Assembly (NCBI GenBank): GCA_013036995.1
Contig: JAAOXG010000001.1
Span: forward strand, 359,386 to 423,385
DNA: 64,000 nt
Direction: 5' to 3'
Origin: Lacrimispora defluvii
GTDB taxonomy: Bacteria > Bacillota > Clostridia > Lachnospirales > Lachnospiraceae
The notes under the pieces are model-generated. The model worked only from the letters and a program-made list of their open reading frames with translations. It was not told the origin of the DNA and did not search any database. The position numbers were made by a program, and so were the translations under genes. This document shows, in pieces, positions 53,508 through 62,339 of the stretch (within the stretch, counting starts at the first letter, position 1; every line of letters begins with the position of its first letter).

Positions 53508-54755
53508 ATGAAACGAAAAGTACAGATTATGTATCATAAAAATGCAGGGATATTTCGAAGACTGTTCTGCGGTATCATGATAAGTGCCATGGTCTGCACA
53601 CAGACTGTTCCGGTCTTTGCGACTTCCAAGGCGGAAAAAGAAAAGCAGGAAGCTCAGAAAAAGCTGAATGAGGCCAATAAACAGGCACAGGATGCAGCCA
53701 ACAAGAAAAATGCGGCTCAGAATCAGGTCTCAAAGCTTACCACTGATTTAACTGATCTTTTATCAGATATTAAAGTGTTAGAAAACGATATGGCCAATAA
53801 AGAAAAAGAAATTAAACAGGCCGAATCGGATTACCAGGAAGCGAAGAAAGAAGAAGAAAAGCAGTATCTTGCCATGAAAAAAAGAATCCAGTATATGTAT
53901 GAGAAGGGTGATACAGAATACATGGATATTTTTCTACAGGTAAAGGATATGTCGGATCTGCTTAATAAAGCGGAATATGTGGAAGGAATCTATACATATG
54001 ACCGGAAGATGCTTGTAAAATTCCAGGAGACGAAGCAGCAGGTTGCTGATTATAAGGAGGATCTGGAAGAGGACAAGAATGAGATGGAAGTAATGGAGCT
54101 GGAGTATAAGGATCAGAAGAAACAGCTGGAAACTCTCATCGCAACAAAGAAAAAAGAAGTCTCTAACTTTGACAGCCAGCTGGCACAGGCCAAGAAGGAT
54201 GCAGATCTTTATGCTCAGACGGTAGCAAAAAAGAATGAAGAAATCCGCAAGACCAAGGAAGAAGAAGCCAGAAAAAAAGCAGCAGAGCAGGCGAGAAAAA
54301 AGGCGGAAGAGGATGCAAGGAAAAAAGCCGCCTCTAACACCGGCAGCCGAAGCACCAATAATAATAACAAGTACTCCGGACCTTCTGCATCGAAAAGTAC
54401 AGGGGGAACGGCTCAGGGAAGATCCGTTGCAGATTACGGTCTGCAGTTTGTGGGGAACCCCTATGTGTTTGGCGGAACCAGTCTGACAAACGGAACAGAC
54501 TGCTCCGGATTTGTGCAGGGCGTATACAGGCATTTTGGATATTCGCTGCCAAGAAGTTCCTCCGAGCAGCGTTCTGTGGGAGCAGAAGTCCCTTATTCCG
54601 ATGCCCAGCCTGGAGACTTAATCTGTTATGCAGGTCATATTGGAATTTATATCGGGAATGGTCAGATTGTTCATGCAAGTTCTCCAGCAACCGGTATCAA
54701 GGTTGGTACAGCCACTTACCGTACCATCCTGTCAGTCAGAAGAGTGATACAATAG
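53508..54755 (+). CDS. secreted NlpC/P60 peptidoglycan hydrolase with coiled-coil N-terminus
   Basis: A 415-residue exported protein, ATG 53508 after AAAGGAA, with a signal peptide ending near VFATS. A long coiled coil (about residues 45-270, Lys/Glu/Gln-rich, like PcsB/CwlO type) is joined by a Ser/Asn/Gly-rich linker to an NlpC/P60 domain. Catalytic residues are Cys332 (TDCSGFVQGVYRHFG), His377 (AGHIGIYIGNG) and His389 (VHASSP). It is expected to cleave gamma-D-Glu-diaminopimelate bonds during growth or division, controlled by its coiled coil through a membrane complex such as FtsEX. Confidence 0.92.
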   Translation: MKRKVQIMYHKNAGIFRRLFCGIMISAMVCTQTVPVFATSKAEKEKQEAQKKLNEANKQAQDAANKKNAAQNQVSKLTTDLTDLLSDIKVLENDMANKEKEIKQAESDYQEAKKEEEKQYLAMKKRIQYMYEKGDTEYMDIFLQVKDMSDLLNKAEYVEGIYTYDRKMLVKFQETKQQVADYKEDLEEDKNEMEVMELEYKDQKKQLETLIATKKKEVSNFDSQLAQAKKDADLYAQTVAKKNEEIRKTKEEEARKKAAEQARKKAEEDARKKAASNTGSRSTNNNNKYSGPSASKSTGGTAQGRSVADYGLQFVGNPYVFGGTSLTNGTDCSGFVQGVYRHFGYSLPRSSSEQRSVGAEVPYSDAQPGDLICYAGHIGIYIGNGQIVHASSPATGIKVGTATYRTILSVRRVIQ

Positions 54756-54764
54756 TACGTACAT

Positions 54765-54812
54765 CAGCCGGCCGGAGAGAAGGAATGGGTCAGTTTCTTC
54801 CTCCGGCTGTTT
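54765..54812 (+). terminator. terminator after the NlpC/P60 gene
   Basis: CAGCCGG (54765-54771) pairs with CCGGCTG (54803-54809), with inner GAGAAGGAA against TTTCTTC, followed by TTTT. Confidence 0.7.
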
Positions 54813-54933
54813 TGCAAGCCCTAAAAAACACTTGCGGAATTCGACAGAATATGAGAAAATGGTATCAAGTATGATGTGATATAATTAACAAAGTACTTTT
54901 CATGATGATTACTTATTTGAAAGGAGTTTTAAC

Positions 54934-55626
54934 ATGATTTATTCACATGAAGTAGAAGAGATGTGCACAGTAGCACAGGGCGTTCATCACGGCGCTGCTC
55001 CAATCCCAGAAGAAGCAAAATGGGTAAAATCAAAAGAAGTTAAAGATATCTCCGGTCTGACACATGGTGTTGGCTGGTGTGCTCCCCAGCAGGGCGCATG
55101 CAAGCTGACTCTTAACGTAAAAGAGGGTATTATTCAGGAAGCATTAGTAGAAACAATCGGATGCTCCGGTATGACACACTCCGCTGCTATGGCAGCTGAG
55201 ATTCTGCCAGGATTAACCGTTTTAGAGGCATTGAATACAGACCTTGTTTGTGATGCCATCAATACAGCGATGAGAGAATTATTCTTACAGATCGCATACG
55301 GAAGAACTCAGAGTGCATTCTCAGAAGACGGACTTCCAGTTGGTGCGGGACTGGAAGACTTAGGAAAAGGTCTTCGTTCTCAGGTTGGTACCATGTATGG
55401 AACCTTAAAGAAAGGTCCTCGCTATTTGGAAATGGCTGAAGGCTATGTAACCGGCATTGCTCTTGATGAAGAAGATCAGATCATTGGTTATCAGTTCGTA
55501 AGTCTTGGTAAGATGACTGATTTCATCAAAAAAGGTGATGATCCCAACACTGCTTGGGAGAAAGCAAAAGGACAGTACGGCCGTGTAGCGGAAGCTGCAA
55601 AGATCATTGACCCAAGACACGAATAA
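54934..55626 (+). CDS. NifU/SufU-like iron-sulfur scaffold-related protein
   Basis: A 230-residue cytoplasmic protein, ATG 54934 after AAAGGAG. GWCAPQQGACKLTLNVKEGIIQEALVETIGCSGMTHSAAMAAEILPGLTVLEAL resembles the IscU/SufU core, with the second Cys in a GCSGMTHSAA motif; the usual third Cys/His region is not clear. The C-terminal half has its own conserved segment. It is followed by the GGGtGRT gene in what looks like a two-gene operon. Sequence shows family kinship to scaffold proteins; a true cluster-assembly role is inference. Confidence 0.75.
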   Translation: MIYSHEVEEMCTVAQGVHHGAAPIPEEAKWVKSKEVKDISGLTHGVGWCAPQQGACKLTLNVKEGIIQEALVETIGCSGMTHSAAMAAEILPGLTVLEALNTDLVCDAINTAMRELFLQIAYGRTQSAFSEDGLPVGAGLEDLGKGLRSQVGTMYGTLKKGPRYLEMAEGYVTGIALDEEDQIIGYQFVSLGKMTDFIKKGDDPNTAWEKAKGQYGRVAEAAKIIDPRHE

Positions 55627-55700
55627 TCGGTCGGCGAATGCCTGCCGGTATCCGGTTATGAAAGCGAAGAGATTTGGCCAATAATAAGGAGGACAAGATA

Positions 55701-56711
55701 ATGGCTTTATTTGAATCATATGAGAGAAGAATTGACAAAATCAATTCTGTTTTAAACAGCTATGGCATCGCTTCCATTGAAGAAGCGGAAAAGATTACAA
55801 AAGATGCAGGTCTGGATGTTTACGAACAGGTGAAGAAGATCCAGCCTATCTGTTTTGAAAATGCTTGTTGGGCTTATACAGTAGGCGCAGCGATCGCAAT
55901 CAAAAAAGGTTGCAGAAAAGCGGCAGATGCAGCAGCAGCAATTGGTGAAGGTCTTCAGGCTTTCTGTATCCCAGGTTCCGTAGCTGATCAGCGTAATGTT
56001 GGTATTGGTCATGGTAATCTTGGAAAGATGCTTCTGGAAGAGGGCACAGACTGCTTCTGTTTCCTTGCTGGTCACGAGTCCTTTGCAGCAGCAGAAGGCG
56101 CTATCGGTATTGCTGAGAAGGCAAACAAAGTACGTCAGAAACCATTAAGAGTAATCTTAAACGGTTTAGGAAAAGACGCAGCTCAGATCATTTCCAGAAT
56201 CAATGGATTTACATATGTAGAAACTGAAATGGATTATTACACAGGCGAAGTAAAAGAACTGTTCAGAAAATCCTATTCCCAAGGTTTAAGATCAAAAGTT
56301 AACTGCTACGGCGCTAACGACGTAACAGAAGGCGTTGCTATCATGTGGAAGGAAGGCGTTGACGTTTCCATCACTGGTAACTCCACCAACCCAACCAGAT
56401 TCCAGCATCCAGTAGCAGGAACCTACAAAAAGGAATGTACAGAAAAGGGCAAAAAGTACTTCTCCGTAGCATCCGGCGGCGGTACAGGACGTACCCTTCA
56501 CCCGGATAACATGGCAGCAGGTCCAGCTTCCTACGGTATGACAGATACTATGGGACGTATGCACTCTGACGCTCAGTTCGCAGGTTCTTCTTCCGTTCCG
56601 GCTCACGTAGAGATGATGGGTCTGATCGGTATGGGTAACAACCCTATGGTAGGAGCCACTGTAGCTGTAGCTGTTGGTATCGAAGAGGCTGCTAACGCAG
56701 GTAAATTCTAA
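55701..56711 (+). CDS. GGGtGRT family protein
   Basis: Start at ATG 55701 (MALFESYERR) after AAGGAGG; the frame from 55674 includes the ribosome site. The 336-residue protein carries the name-giving motif SGGGTGRTLHPDNMAAGPASYGMTD, the earlier FENACWAYTVGAAIAIKKG, and AFCIPGSVADQRNVGIGHGNLG. The family is conserved among anaerobes but of unknown function; the Gly-rich motif could bind a nucleotide or phosphate. It lies 74 bp after the NifU-like gene, a pairing seen as co-transcription here. Very codon-biased, suggesting high expression. Confidence 0.88.
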   Translation: MALFESYERRIDKINSVLNSYGIASIEEAEKITKDAGLDVYEQVKKIQPICFENACWAYTVGAAIAIKKGCRKAADAAAAIGEGLQAFCIPGSVADQRNVGIGHGNLGKMLLEEGTDCFCFLAGHESFAAAEGAIGIAEKANKVRQKPLRVILNGLGKDAAQIISRINGFTYVETEMDYYTGEVKELFRKSYSQGLRSKVNCYGANDVTEGVAIMWKEGVDVSITGNSTNPTRFQHPVAGTYKKECTEKGKKYFSVASGGGTGRTLHPDNMAAGPASYGMTDTMGRMHSDAQFAGSSSVPAHVEMMGLIGMGNNPMVGATVAVAVGIEEAANAGKF

Positions 56712-56756
56712 TGATAAAACCTTGATTTTTCAAGGGAAAATACCATTTGATATAGA

Positions 56757-56791
56757 AAAGAGGAGTTCGCTTTGTGCGGCTCCTCTTTTTG
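56757..56791 (+). terminator. terminator after the GGGtGRT gene
   Basis: AAAGAGGAG (56757-56765) pairs with CTCCTCTTT (56780-56788), followed by more T. Confidence 0.85.
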
Positions 56792-56810
56792 CATGGGTGG
56801 GAATATGTAG

Positions 56811-56987
56811 CTATTTTTCCAGAAGTTTTGAGAGTTTCTGATCAATACTTGCAAGAATTTTTATTATCTGCTTCTCACTATTATCGCAATCAGTGTAGAT
56901 CCCTGAATAAGGATCCTCTTCACAACTTTCACCATAAGTGCCATATTGTTTGCATAAATTGTAATTGCTACATTTAGTCTCTGACAT
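56811..56987 (-). CDS. small Cys-rich protein (58 residues)
   Basis: Start at ATG 56987 (MSETKCSNYNLCKQYG) with AAAGGGG upstream; the frame extends to 57038 without a better start. It has five Cys in the first 38 residues, spaced CSNYNLC...CEED...DC, and a C-terminal amphipathic helix. No signal peptide, so a cytoplasmic metal-binding or regulatory role is possible. It lies 75 bp downstream of the LytTR regulator gene on the same strand. No family recognised. Confidence 0.55.
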   Translation of the reverse strand: MSETKCSNYNLCKQYGTYGESCEEDPYSGIYTDCDNSEKQIIKILASIDQKLSKLLEK

Positions 56988-57062
56988 ACTAACATTTCCC
57001 CTTTGAATGTATTTGGCTCTGATTGAGCCTATATACACAGTATAATATATATGGAAAATTAG

Positions 57063-57785
57063 TCAATAATCAGGTATAGTCTTCCATAGCCAGTTTAGGT
57101 GGGTTTCACGATGCTTTAAACATTCCCGCTTTGATATCGGTATGAATTGTTTGTTTGTGAGAAAGAAACCAAAATTGTTATATTCTTCAATAAATAGCAT
57201 ATTAACCAGATAGCTTTTATGACAACGAAGAAATCCTTCTTTTTTTAATCGCTCTTCCAATTCACTTAATGATATGGAACTGGTAATTGTTTTTTGTTTT
57301 GTATAAATGATACAGGTTTTATTAAATACTTCAATATAAATAATATCCTTAAGGGGGATATTCATTGTCATATATTCAGATCGTATTTGAATTTTTTTAT
57401 AGATAAAGTTAATATTTTTTAGACTTTTATCAAGAGATGCTATTAATTCATTGTTCCGAATGGGCTTAAGAAAATATCCATCGGCTTGCATTTTAAATGC
57501 TTCTGCTGCATGTTTTGTACTGTTGGAGGTAAAGAAGATAATACTATCCTGATTCATTTCACGAATTTTAAGACCTGTTTCTAAACCATTTTGCTCAGAT
57601 TCTGTTAGGTCAATGAAGCAGCATGGAAGTTTTTCACTTTGGAAATTTACACGTTCAAACATAGTTTTATGAAATGAATACTCATGTAATGAAAAATCAA
57701 TCAGTCGCTTCCGGAAATATCTTTCTAAAAAAACAATCAAATTATTTCTGTCTGTGGTAATTGAATCTAAAATTACAAGTTTCAT
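57063..57785 (-). CDS. LytTR-family response regulator, orphan
   Basis: A 240-residue protein: receiver domain (KLVILDSITTDRNNL, phospho-Asp in CCFIDLTESEQNG, Lys in FLKPIRNNEL) and C-terminal LytTR DNA-binding domain (RSEYMTMNIPLKDIIYIEVFNKTCIIYT...FLRCHKSYLVNM...FIPISKRECL). This matches AgrA/VirR-type regulators that usually answer a quorum peptide kinase. No kinase, AgrB or AgrD gene is close. AT-rich compared with neighbours. The small Cys-rich gene follows it. Confidence 0.88.
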   Translation of the reverse strand: MKLVILDSITTDRNNLIVFLERYFRKRLIDFSLHEYSFHKTMFERVNFQSEKLPCCFIDLTESEQNGLETGLKIREMNQDSIIFFTSNSTKHAAEAFKMQADGYFLKPIRNNELIASLDKSLKNINFIYKKIQIRSEYMTMNIPLKDIIYIEVFNKTCIIYTKQKTITSSISLSELEERLKKEGFLRCHKSYLVNMLFIEEYNNFGFFLTNKQFIPISKRECLKHRETHLNWLWKTIPDY

Positions 57786-57998
57786 GATACTCCTCGATTT
57801 TTCTATCGTAATGTAACAAATATACCATAATTATATTGAATTGCAAATGTTTTTTTGATTTTTACGTCATAAAAATGCATTTTGCGACAAAACTGTTGAC
57901 TAGAATTATATTTTATAATAAACTTTACCAGAATTCAGGTACAAATATAAAGTATAACTGAATGAAGCATTTAAATTACGAAAGAGGGAGTAGAAGTT

Positions 57999-58376
57999 AT
58001 GAAAAAGAAACTGTCAATATTACTTGCAATATTAATGATGCTTGGTGCTATGCTGGCAGGCTGTGGAGCAAAAAATAATTCAGTCTACGTAGGAACTACC
58101 TGGACTTTGAATTCAGTGGAAGCTGAGGGAATTGTTCTTGAAGGTGAACTTTTAGCGAGTGCGATGGATGCCGCTACCATTAAATTTGATGCGAAAAAAG
58201 TAACACTTAATTTTGGAACGGAAAATGGCGAGGGTACCTGGTCAGAAAAGGACAATGTTATTACAATAAAGTCTGATGGAGAGACCATTGAATGTCCGAT
58301 CACAGATTCGAAGCTGCTTTTCGAATTGGAAGGCACTAAAATGTATTTCATAAAAGATGAAAAAGCCGAAAAATAA
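57999..58376 (+). CDS. small lipoprotein, unknown function
   Basis: A 125-residue protein, ATG 57999 after AAAGAGGGAG. Signal peptide with lipobox LAGC (Cys at about 22), then a compact domain of about 95 residues in a beta pattern (YVGTTWTLNSVEAEG, KVTLNFGTENGEGTWSEKDNVITIKSDG, MYFIKDEKAEK). It resembles lipocalin- or META-like lipoproteins of Gram-positive bacteria but I cannot assign one with confidence. Monocistronic, followed by a strong terminator, and divergent from the LytTR gene. Confidence 0.75.
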   Translation: MKKKLSILLAILMMLGAMLAGCGAKNNSVYVGTTWTLNSVEAEGIVLEGELLASAMDAATIKFDAKKVTLNFGTENGEGTWSEKDNVITIKSDGETIECPITDSKLLFELEGTKMYFIKDEKAEK

Positions 58377-58398
58377 GATTATATAAAGATGGAATCAT

Positions 58399-58434
58399 AA
58401 CGCTCTCTGATAGATAGAGAGCGTTCTTTTTTTC
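58399..58434 (+). terminator. terminator after the small lipoprotein gene
   Basis: AACGCTCTCT pairs perfectly with AGAGAGCGTT (58416-58425), followed by CTTTTTTT. Confidence 0.88.
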
Positions 58435-58508
58435 GTTTGCCTGGATGGGGCCATATGGGTGCATTAATGGGGAGTAACCAAGTTAATACCTGGTTCTCCC
58501 TTATTGCA

Positions 58509-59150
58509 TTATTGCTCCTCATCAATCCCCATACACCGTTTATACCGTGCATAAGCCTCCTGCCAGTTAACCACATGGAACCAGTCTTCAATGTATGCAG
58601 CCCGGTCATTAAAACGCTGCAGAAAATAAGCGTGCTCCCAGACATCCATGGCGGAGATCACACAAAAGCCAAACGAGATAGGAGTGTTCTGGTTAGGGGT
58701 CGTTACGATTGACAGTGTTCCATTTTGGTCAACAACCAGCCATGCATATCCCGAACCGAAAACAGATAGTGCATTTCTTTTATATTCGTTAAAAAAATTC
58801 TCTATTGTTCCGAAATCTCTTAATAAAATGGGATATAGTGTTTCGGCCTGTGAACGCTCCTGGGAATTAATCATGCCATTAAAGTAGACAATATGATTGT
58901 ATACGCCGCCACCATAGTTGATGATAGATTGTCGGATCTCCTCGGGAAGGCTTTCCGTATTAGTAAGAAGTTCTTCCAGAGAAAGATTCTGCAGCTCCGG
59001 ATAATCCCGCAGGATGGTGTTTAGTTCCACTACATATCTCTGAAGCTGCCTGTCGTGGTGAATGTACATGGTCTGAGTGTCGATATAAGGTTCAAGTGAG
59101 TCGTATGCATAGGGAAGCGGTGGATTCACAAATGGATAATGTTCGTTCAT
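58509..59150 (-). CDS. superoxide dismutase family protein (Fe/Mn), divergent
   Basis: A 213-residue protein of the Fe/Mn SOD family: LPYAYDSLEPYIDTQTM, GGGVYNHIVYF, GSGYAWLVVD and MDVWEHAYFL. Ligands are His31, His86, Asp169 and His173, so the metal site is complete. The second-shell His (His30 in E. coli SodA) is Gln35 here and the next His is Leu36, while the gateway Tyr is kept (Tyr39). The usual Trp positions are partly Tyr (GSGY, VYF). Possibly oxygen defence or, in spore-formers, a coat-associated SodA-like protein. No signal peptide. Confidence 0.82.
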   Translation of the reverse strand: MNEHYPFVNPPLPYAYDSLEPYIDTQTMYIHHDRQLQRYVVELNTILRDYPELQNLSLEELLTNTESLPEEIRQSIINYGGGVYNHIVYFNGMINSQERSQAETLYPILLRDFGTIENFFNEYKRNALSVFGSGYAWLVVDQNGTLSIVTTPNQNTPISFGFCVISAMDVWEHAYFLQRFNDRAAYIEDWFHVVNWQEAYARYKRCMGIDEEQ

Positions 59151-59310
59151 GGGCAGATTTTTCCTTTTGCATTTTTGTATATATATATTCCAAAGCCAAT
59201 GAGATATGATGGATAAGCAAGGAATAAAAAAATAGTGTGCTGGTGGATAATCTGTTGTATAATAACAAAAGATGAGAAGCAGAAAAAGTGGAAAAAGGAG
59301 AGGTGCAGCT

Positions 59311-59769
59311 ATGTGCGGAGTGTGTGACCGGATACAGCTTATTAAAGAAGGAAGAAATCCGTATTTTGTAAAGGAATTGGAGACAGGATATGTGGTGCTG
59401 GGGGATCACCAGAGATTTCAGGGTTATACTGTTTTTTTATGTAAGGAACATGCGGCGGAGCTTCATTTTCTGGAAAAGGAATTTAAAAACCGGTTTTTGC
59501 AGGAGATGGCTTTGACTGCAGAGGCAGTTTACCGGGCTTTTGGACCGGACAAACTGAATTATGAATTATTGGGAAGTGGTAATTTTACACATATGCACTG
59601 GCATTTTTATCCCAGAACCTTTGGTGATACACCATCTCCTGGTCCTGTCTGGAAGCTGCCGGTAGAGGAACTTTATAATGATAAGTATCTGCCGGGAGAT
59701 GAAACTCTCTTTCTTATGAAAGAAAAACTGAATGAGGAACTGGAGAAACTTCTGGCTCAGCAGGACTAA
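59311..59769 (+). CDS. HIT-family nucleotide hydrolase
   Basis: Start at ATG 59311 (MCGVCDRIQLIKEG) after GGAGAGGTG; the frame from 59272 has no site. The 152-residue protein carries the histidine triad HMHWHFYPR near residue 105, an N-terminal CGVCDR pair that may bind zinc, and LNYELLGSGNFTHMH before the triad. HIT proteins act on nucleoside phosphoramidates or dinucleotides. Substrate not predictable. Monocistronic before the MetY promoter region. Confidence 0.85.
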   Translation: MCGVCDRIQLIKEGRNPYFVKELETGYVVLGDHQRFQGYTVFLCKEHAAELHFLEKEFKNRFLQEMALTAEAVYRAFGPDKLNYELLGSGNFTHMHWHFYPRTFGDTPSPGPVWKLPVEELYNDKYLPGDETLFLMKEKLNEELEKLLAQQD

Positions 59770-59789
59770 TCTTCTTATTATGGATCAGT

Positions 59790-59806
59790 TATAGGTTTTA
59801 CCTATA
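59790..59806. promoter_or_regulatory. LysR-type operator upstream of the MetY gene
   Basis: TATAGGT-TTT-ACCTATA is a perfect dyad with 7-bp arms, fitting the T-N11-A pattern of LysR boxes. It ends 21 bp before the -35 box of the MetY promoter, the usual activator position. The LysR gene at 61293 is the obvious candidate. Confidence 0.5.
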
Positions 59807-59827
59807 GCCAGATAATAGTTATAAATA

Positions 59828-59857
59828 TTAACACAGGATAAGAAAATCCAGTATAAT
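59828..59857 (+). promoter_or_regulatory. MetY promoter
   Basis: TTAACA (59828-59833) and perfect TATAAT (59852-59857), spacing 18 bp; the start codon is 54 bp after the -10 box. Confidence 0.7.
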
Positions 59858-59911
59858 ACCACTTAACAAGAACATGCGAAACAGCATTTTACCCCACAGG
59901 AGGATACGAAT

Positions 59912-61219
59912 ATGAGCAAGAAGACCAGAGGAGAAAGAAATCTTAAATTTGAAACATTACAGTTACACGTTGGTCAGGAACAGGCAGATTCCGTGACAGA
60001 TGCCAGAGCAGTACCCATTTATCAGAGCTCTTCCTATGTGTTCCATAACAGCGACCATGCTGCTGCAAGGTTTAATTTAACAGATGCAGGGAATATTTAT
60101 GGCAGACTGACCAATCCGACTCAGGATGTGTTTGAGCGGAGAATTGCGGCATTGGAGGGCGGTGTGGCAGCACTGGCTACGGCTTCCGGAGCGGCAGCAG
60201 TCACTTATTCCATCGAGAACCTGGCAAAGAACGGAGATCACGTAGTCGCAGCAAAGAATATTTATGGAGGCACCTACAACCTGCTGGAGCATACACTTCC
60301 TGATTATGGCATTACCACTACCTTTGTGGATCCATTTAATTACGAAGAAGTGGAGAATGCCATTCAGGAAAATACCAAGCTGATTTTTATCGAAACCCTG
60401 GGAAATCCTAATTCCGATGTGGTGGATATTGAACAGTTCGCAAAGATTGCACACGCACATAAAATTCCGCTTGTTGTAGACAATACATTTGCAACCCCTT
60501 ATCTGGTAAGACCGATTGAATACGGTGCTGATATCGTGGTGCATTCTGCTACAAAATTTATTGGCGGACATGGAACCAGCATCGGCGGTGTAATTGTTGA
60601 CGGCGGTAAATTTGACTGGGAGGCATCAGGAAAATTCCCTTCACTCACAGATCCAAACCCAAGCTACCATGGAGTCAGCTTTACAAAGGCAGCCGGTCCC
60701 GCGGCTTATGTGACAAAGATCCGTGCGATTTTACTCCGTGATACAGGAGCCTGCTTATCCCCAATTCATGCATTTGTCTTTTTACAGGGACTTGAGACCT
60801 TATCCTTAAGAGTCGAGCGCCATGTGGAGAATGCACTGAAAGTTGTGGAATATTTAAAAAATCACCCTCAGGTTGAAAAAGTTCATCATCCTTCTATTTC
60901 CGATGATGAGAGTCAGAAGGAATTATACGCCAAATATTTCCCCAATGGAGGCGGTTCCATCTTCACCTTCGAAATCAAGGGAGATGCAAGAAAAGCGAAG
61001 GATTTTATTGACCAGCTGGAATTATTCTCTCTTCTTGCCAATGTTGCAGATGTGAAGTCTCTGGTGATTCATCCTGCATCAACCACTCATTCACAGATGA
61101 CAGAAGAGGAACTTGAAAATTCCGGAATTAAGCCCAACACCATCCGTCTTTCTATCGGAACAGAACATGCATCTGACATTATTGAAGATCTGGAAGAAGC
61201 ATTTCAGGCGGTTAAATAA
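59912..61219 (+). CDS. metY: O-acetylhomoserine sulfhydrylase/aminocarboxypropyltransferase MetY
   Basis: A 435-residue PLP enzyme, ATG 59912 after AGGAGG. It makes homocysteine from O-acetylhomoserine and sulfide. Family markers are FETLQLHVGQEQADSVTDARAVPIYQ, YGRLTNPTQDVFERRIAALEGG, IETLGNPNSDVVDIE, the PLP Lys215 in HSATKFIGGHG, and the C-terminal LVIHPASTTHSQM. Length and the ~55-residue insertion after the Lys are typical of MetY and distinguish it from the shorter cystathionine enzymes downstream. Confidence 0.93.
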   Translation: MSKKTRGERNLKFETLQLHVGQEQADSVTDARAVPIYQSSSYVFHNSDHAAARFNLTDAGNIYGRLTNPTQDVFERRIAALEGGVAALATASGAAAVTYSIENLAKNGDHVVAAKNIYGGTYNLLEHTLPDYGITTTFVDPFNYEEVENAIQENTKLIFIETLGNPNSDVVDIEQFAKIAHAHKIPLVVDNTFATPYLVRPIEYGADIVVHSATKFIGGHGTSIGGVIVDGGKFDWEASGKFPSLTDPNPSYHGVSFTKAAGPAAYVTKIRAILLRDTGACLSPIHAFVFLQGLETLSLRVERHVENALKVVEYLKNHPQVEKVHHPSISDDESQKELYAKYFPNGGGSIFTFEIKGDARKAKDFIDQLELFSLLANVADVKSLVIHPASTTHSQMTEEELENSGIKPNTIRLSIGTEHASDIIEDLEEAFQAVK

Positions 61220-61239
61220 CTGAATCAGATTATATGCAG

Positions 61240-61267
61240 GCTGCCATAGGTTCTATGGCAGCTTTTG
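61240..61267 (+). terminator. terminator after metY
   Basis: GCTGCCATAG (61240-61249) pairs perfectly with CTATGGCAGC (61253-61262), followed by TTTT. Confidence 0.85.
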
Positions 61268-61292
61268 TGCAGGCAGAATAAAAGGAGGTCTT

Positions 61293-62201
61293 ATGACATT
61301 ACAGCAGCTTCGTTATGCCATTTGCATCGCAAACCAGAAATCCATGAATAAAGCTGCGGCGGAGTTATTTATTACCCAACCCAGCTTATCCAGTACAATA
61401 AGGGATTTAGAGGAAGAAATAGGTCTTCAGCTGTTTTTGCGGTCCAACAGGGGAATTGTGATCACACCCGAGGGGGAAGAATTTTTAGGATACGCAAGGC
61501 AGATGCTGGAGCAGTACCGTCAGATGGAAGAACGGTTTGTGAAAAAAGAAAAATTCAAGAAGAAATTCAGTGTGTCCATGCAGCATTATACCTTTGCAGT
61601 GCAGGCATTTATTCATATGGCGAAAGAATTTGGTATGGATGATTATGAATTTGCGGTTCACGAAACCAGAACATACGACGTAATTGAACATGTAAAGAAT
61701 CAGAAGAGTGAACTGGGCATACTTTATCTCAATGAATTTAATCAGAAATCCATGGAAAAACTGATTCATGATAGTGATCTTGAATTCACAGAGCTGTTCC
61801 AGTGCAAGATCTATGTATATCTCTGGAAAGGAAACCCTCTGGCCAGAAAGGAACTGATTGAATTTGAGGATTTAAAAAATTATCCCTGTCTTTCTTTTGA
61901 ACAGGGAACCAACAATGCATTTTATCTTGCAGAAGAAGTATTCAGCACCTATGAATATAAGCAGATCATTAAGGCAGATGACAGAGCAACACTGCTTAAT
62001 TTAATGGTTGGATTAAATGGCTATACCCTTTGTTCCGGAATTATATGCGAGGATTTAAATGGAGATGAATACTGTGCCATTCCTCTTAATACCAGCGACC
62101 GGATGCGGATTGGTTACATTAAAAAGAAAAAAATGCCTCTCAGTATTCTGGGAGAAAAATATATAGCGGAATTGAAAAAATTTGAGAAACAGGTTCTGTA
62201 A
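61293..62201 (+). CDS. LysR-family regulator of sulfur metabolism (CysB/CysL-type)
   Basis: A 302-residue protein, ATG 61293 after AAAGGAGG. N-terminal winged helix is classical: MTLQQLRYAICIANQKSMNKAAAELFITQPSLSSTIRDLEEEIG. The rest is a periplasmic-binding-like effector domain, with GTNNAFYLAEEVFSTYEY and a C-terminal IKKKKMPLSILGEKYI. Position between MetY and a second PLP enzyme of sulfur metabolism suggests it controls both, sensing an intermediate such as O-acetylserine or O-acetylhomoserine. The ligand is not proven. Confidence 0.87.
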   Translation: MTLQQLRYAICIANQKSMNKAAAELFITQPSLSSTIRDLEEEIGLQLFLRSNRGIVITPEGEEFLGYARQMLEQYRQMEERFVKKEKFKKKFSVSMQHYTFAVQAFIHMAKEFGMDDYEFAVHETRTYDVIEHVKNQKSELGILYLNEFNQKSMEKLIHDSDLEFTELFQCKIYVYLWKGNPLARKELIEFEDLKNYPCLSFEQGTNNAFYLAEEVFSTYEYKQIIKADDRATLLNLMVGLNGYTLCSGIICEDLNGDEYCAIPLNTSDRMRIGYIKKKKMPLSILGEKYIAELKKFEKQVL

Positions 62202-62339
62202 GAATAAGAAATCAGTTTGCTGTTGTTATAGAAATAATAAATAGCAGGCTATTGTTTTTCAATCATACCGCTACTGTCTGTGGGGCTGATATACTGTTAT
62301 ACAGGAATCACGATAAAGAAAAGAAAGCGGTGACACAAT

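Noticed and set aside
59770..59911. SAM or T-box riboswitch before metY
   Set aside because: The gap is only about 140 bp and holds a promoter and a LysR-type dyad; there is no room for, or trace of, a riboswitch fold and terminator after the -10 box.
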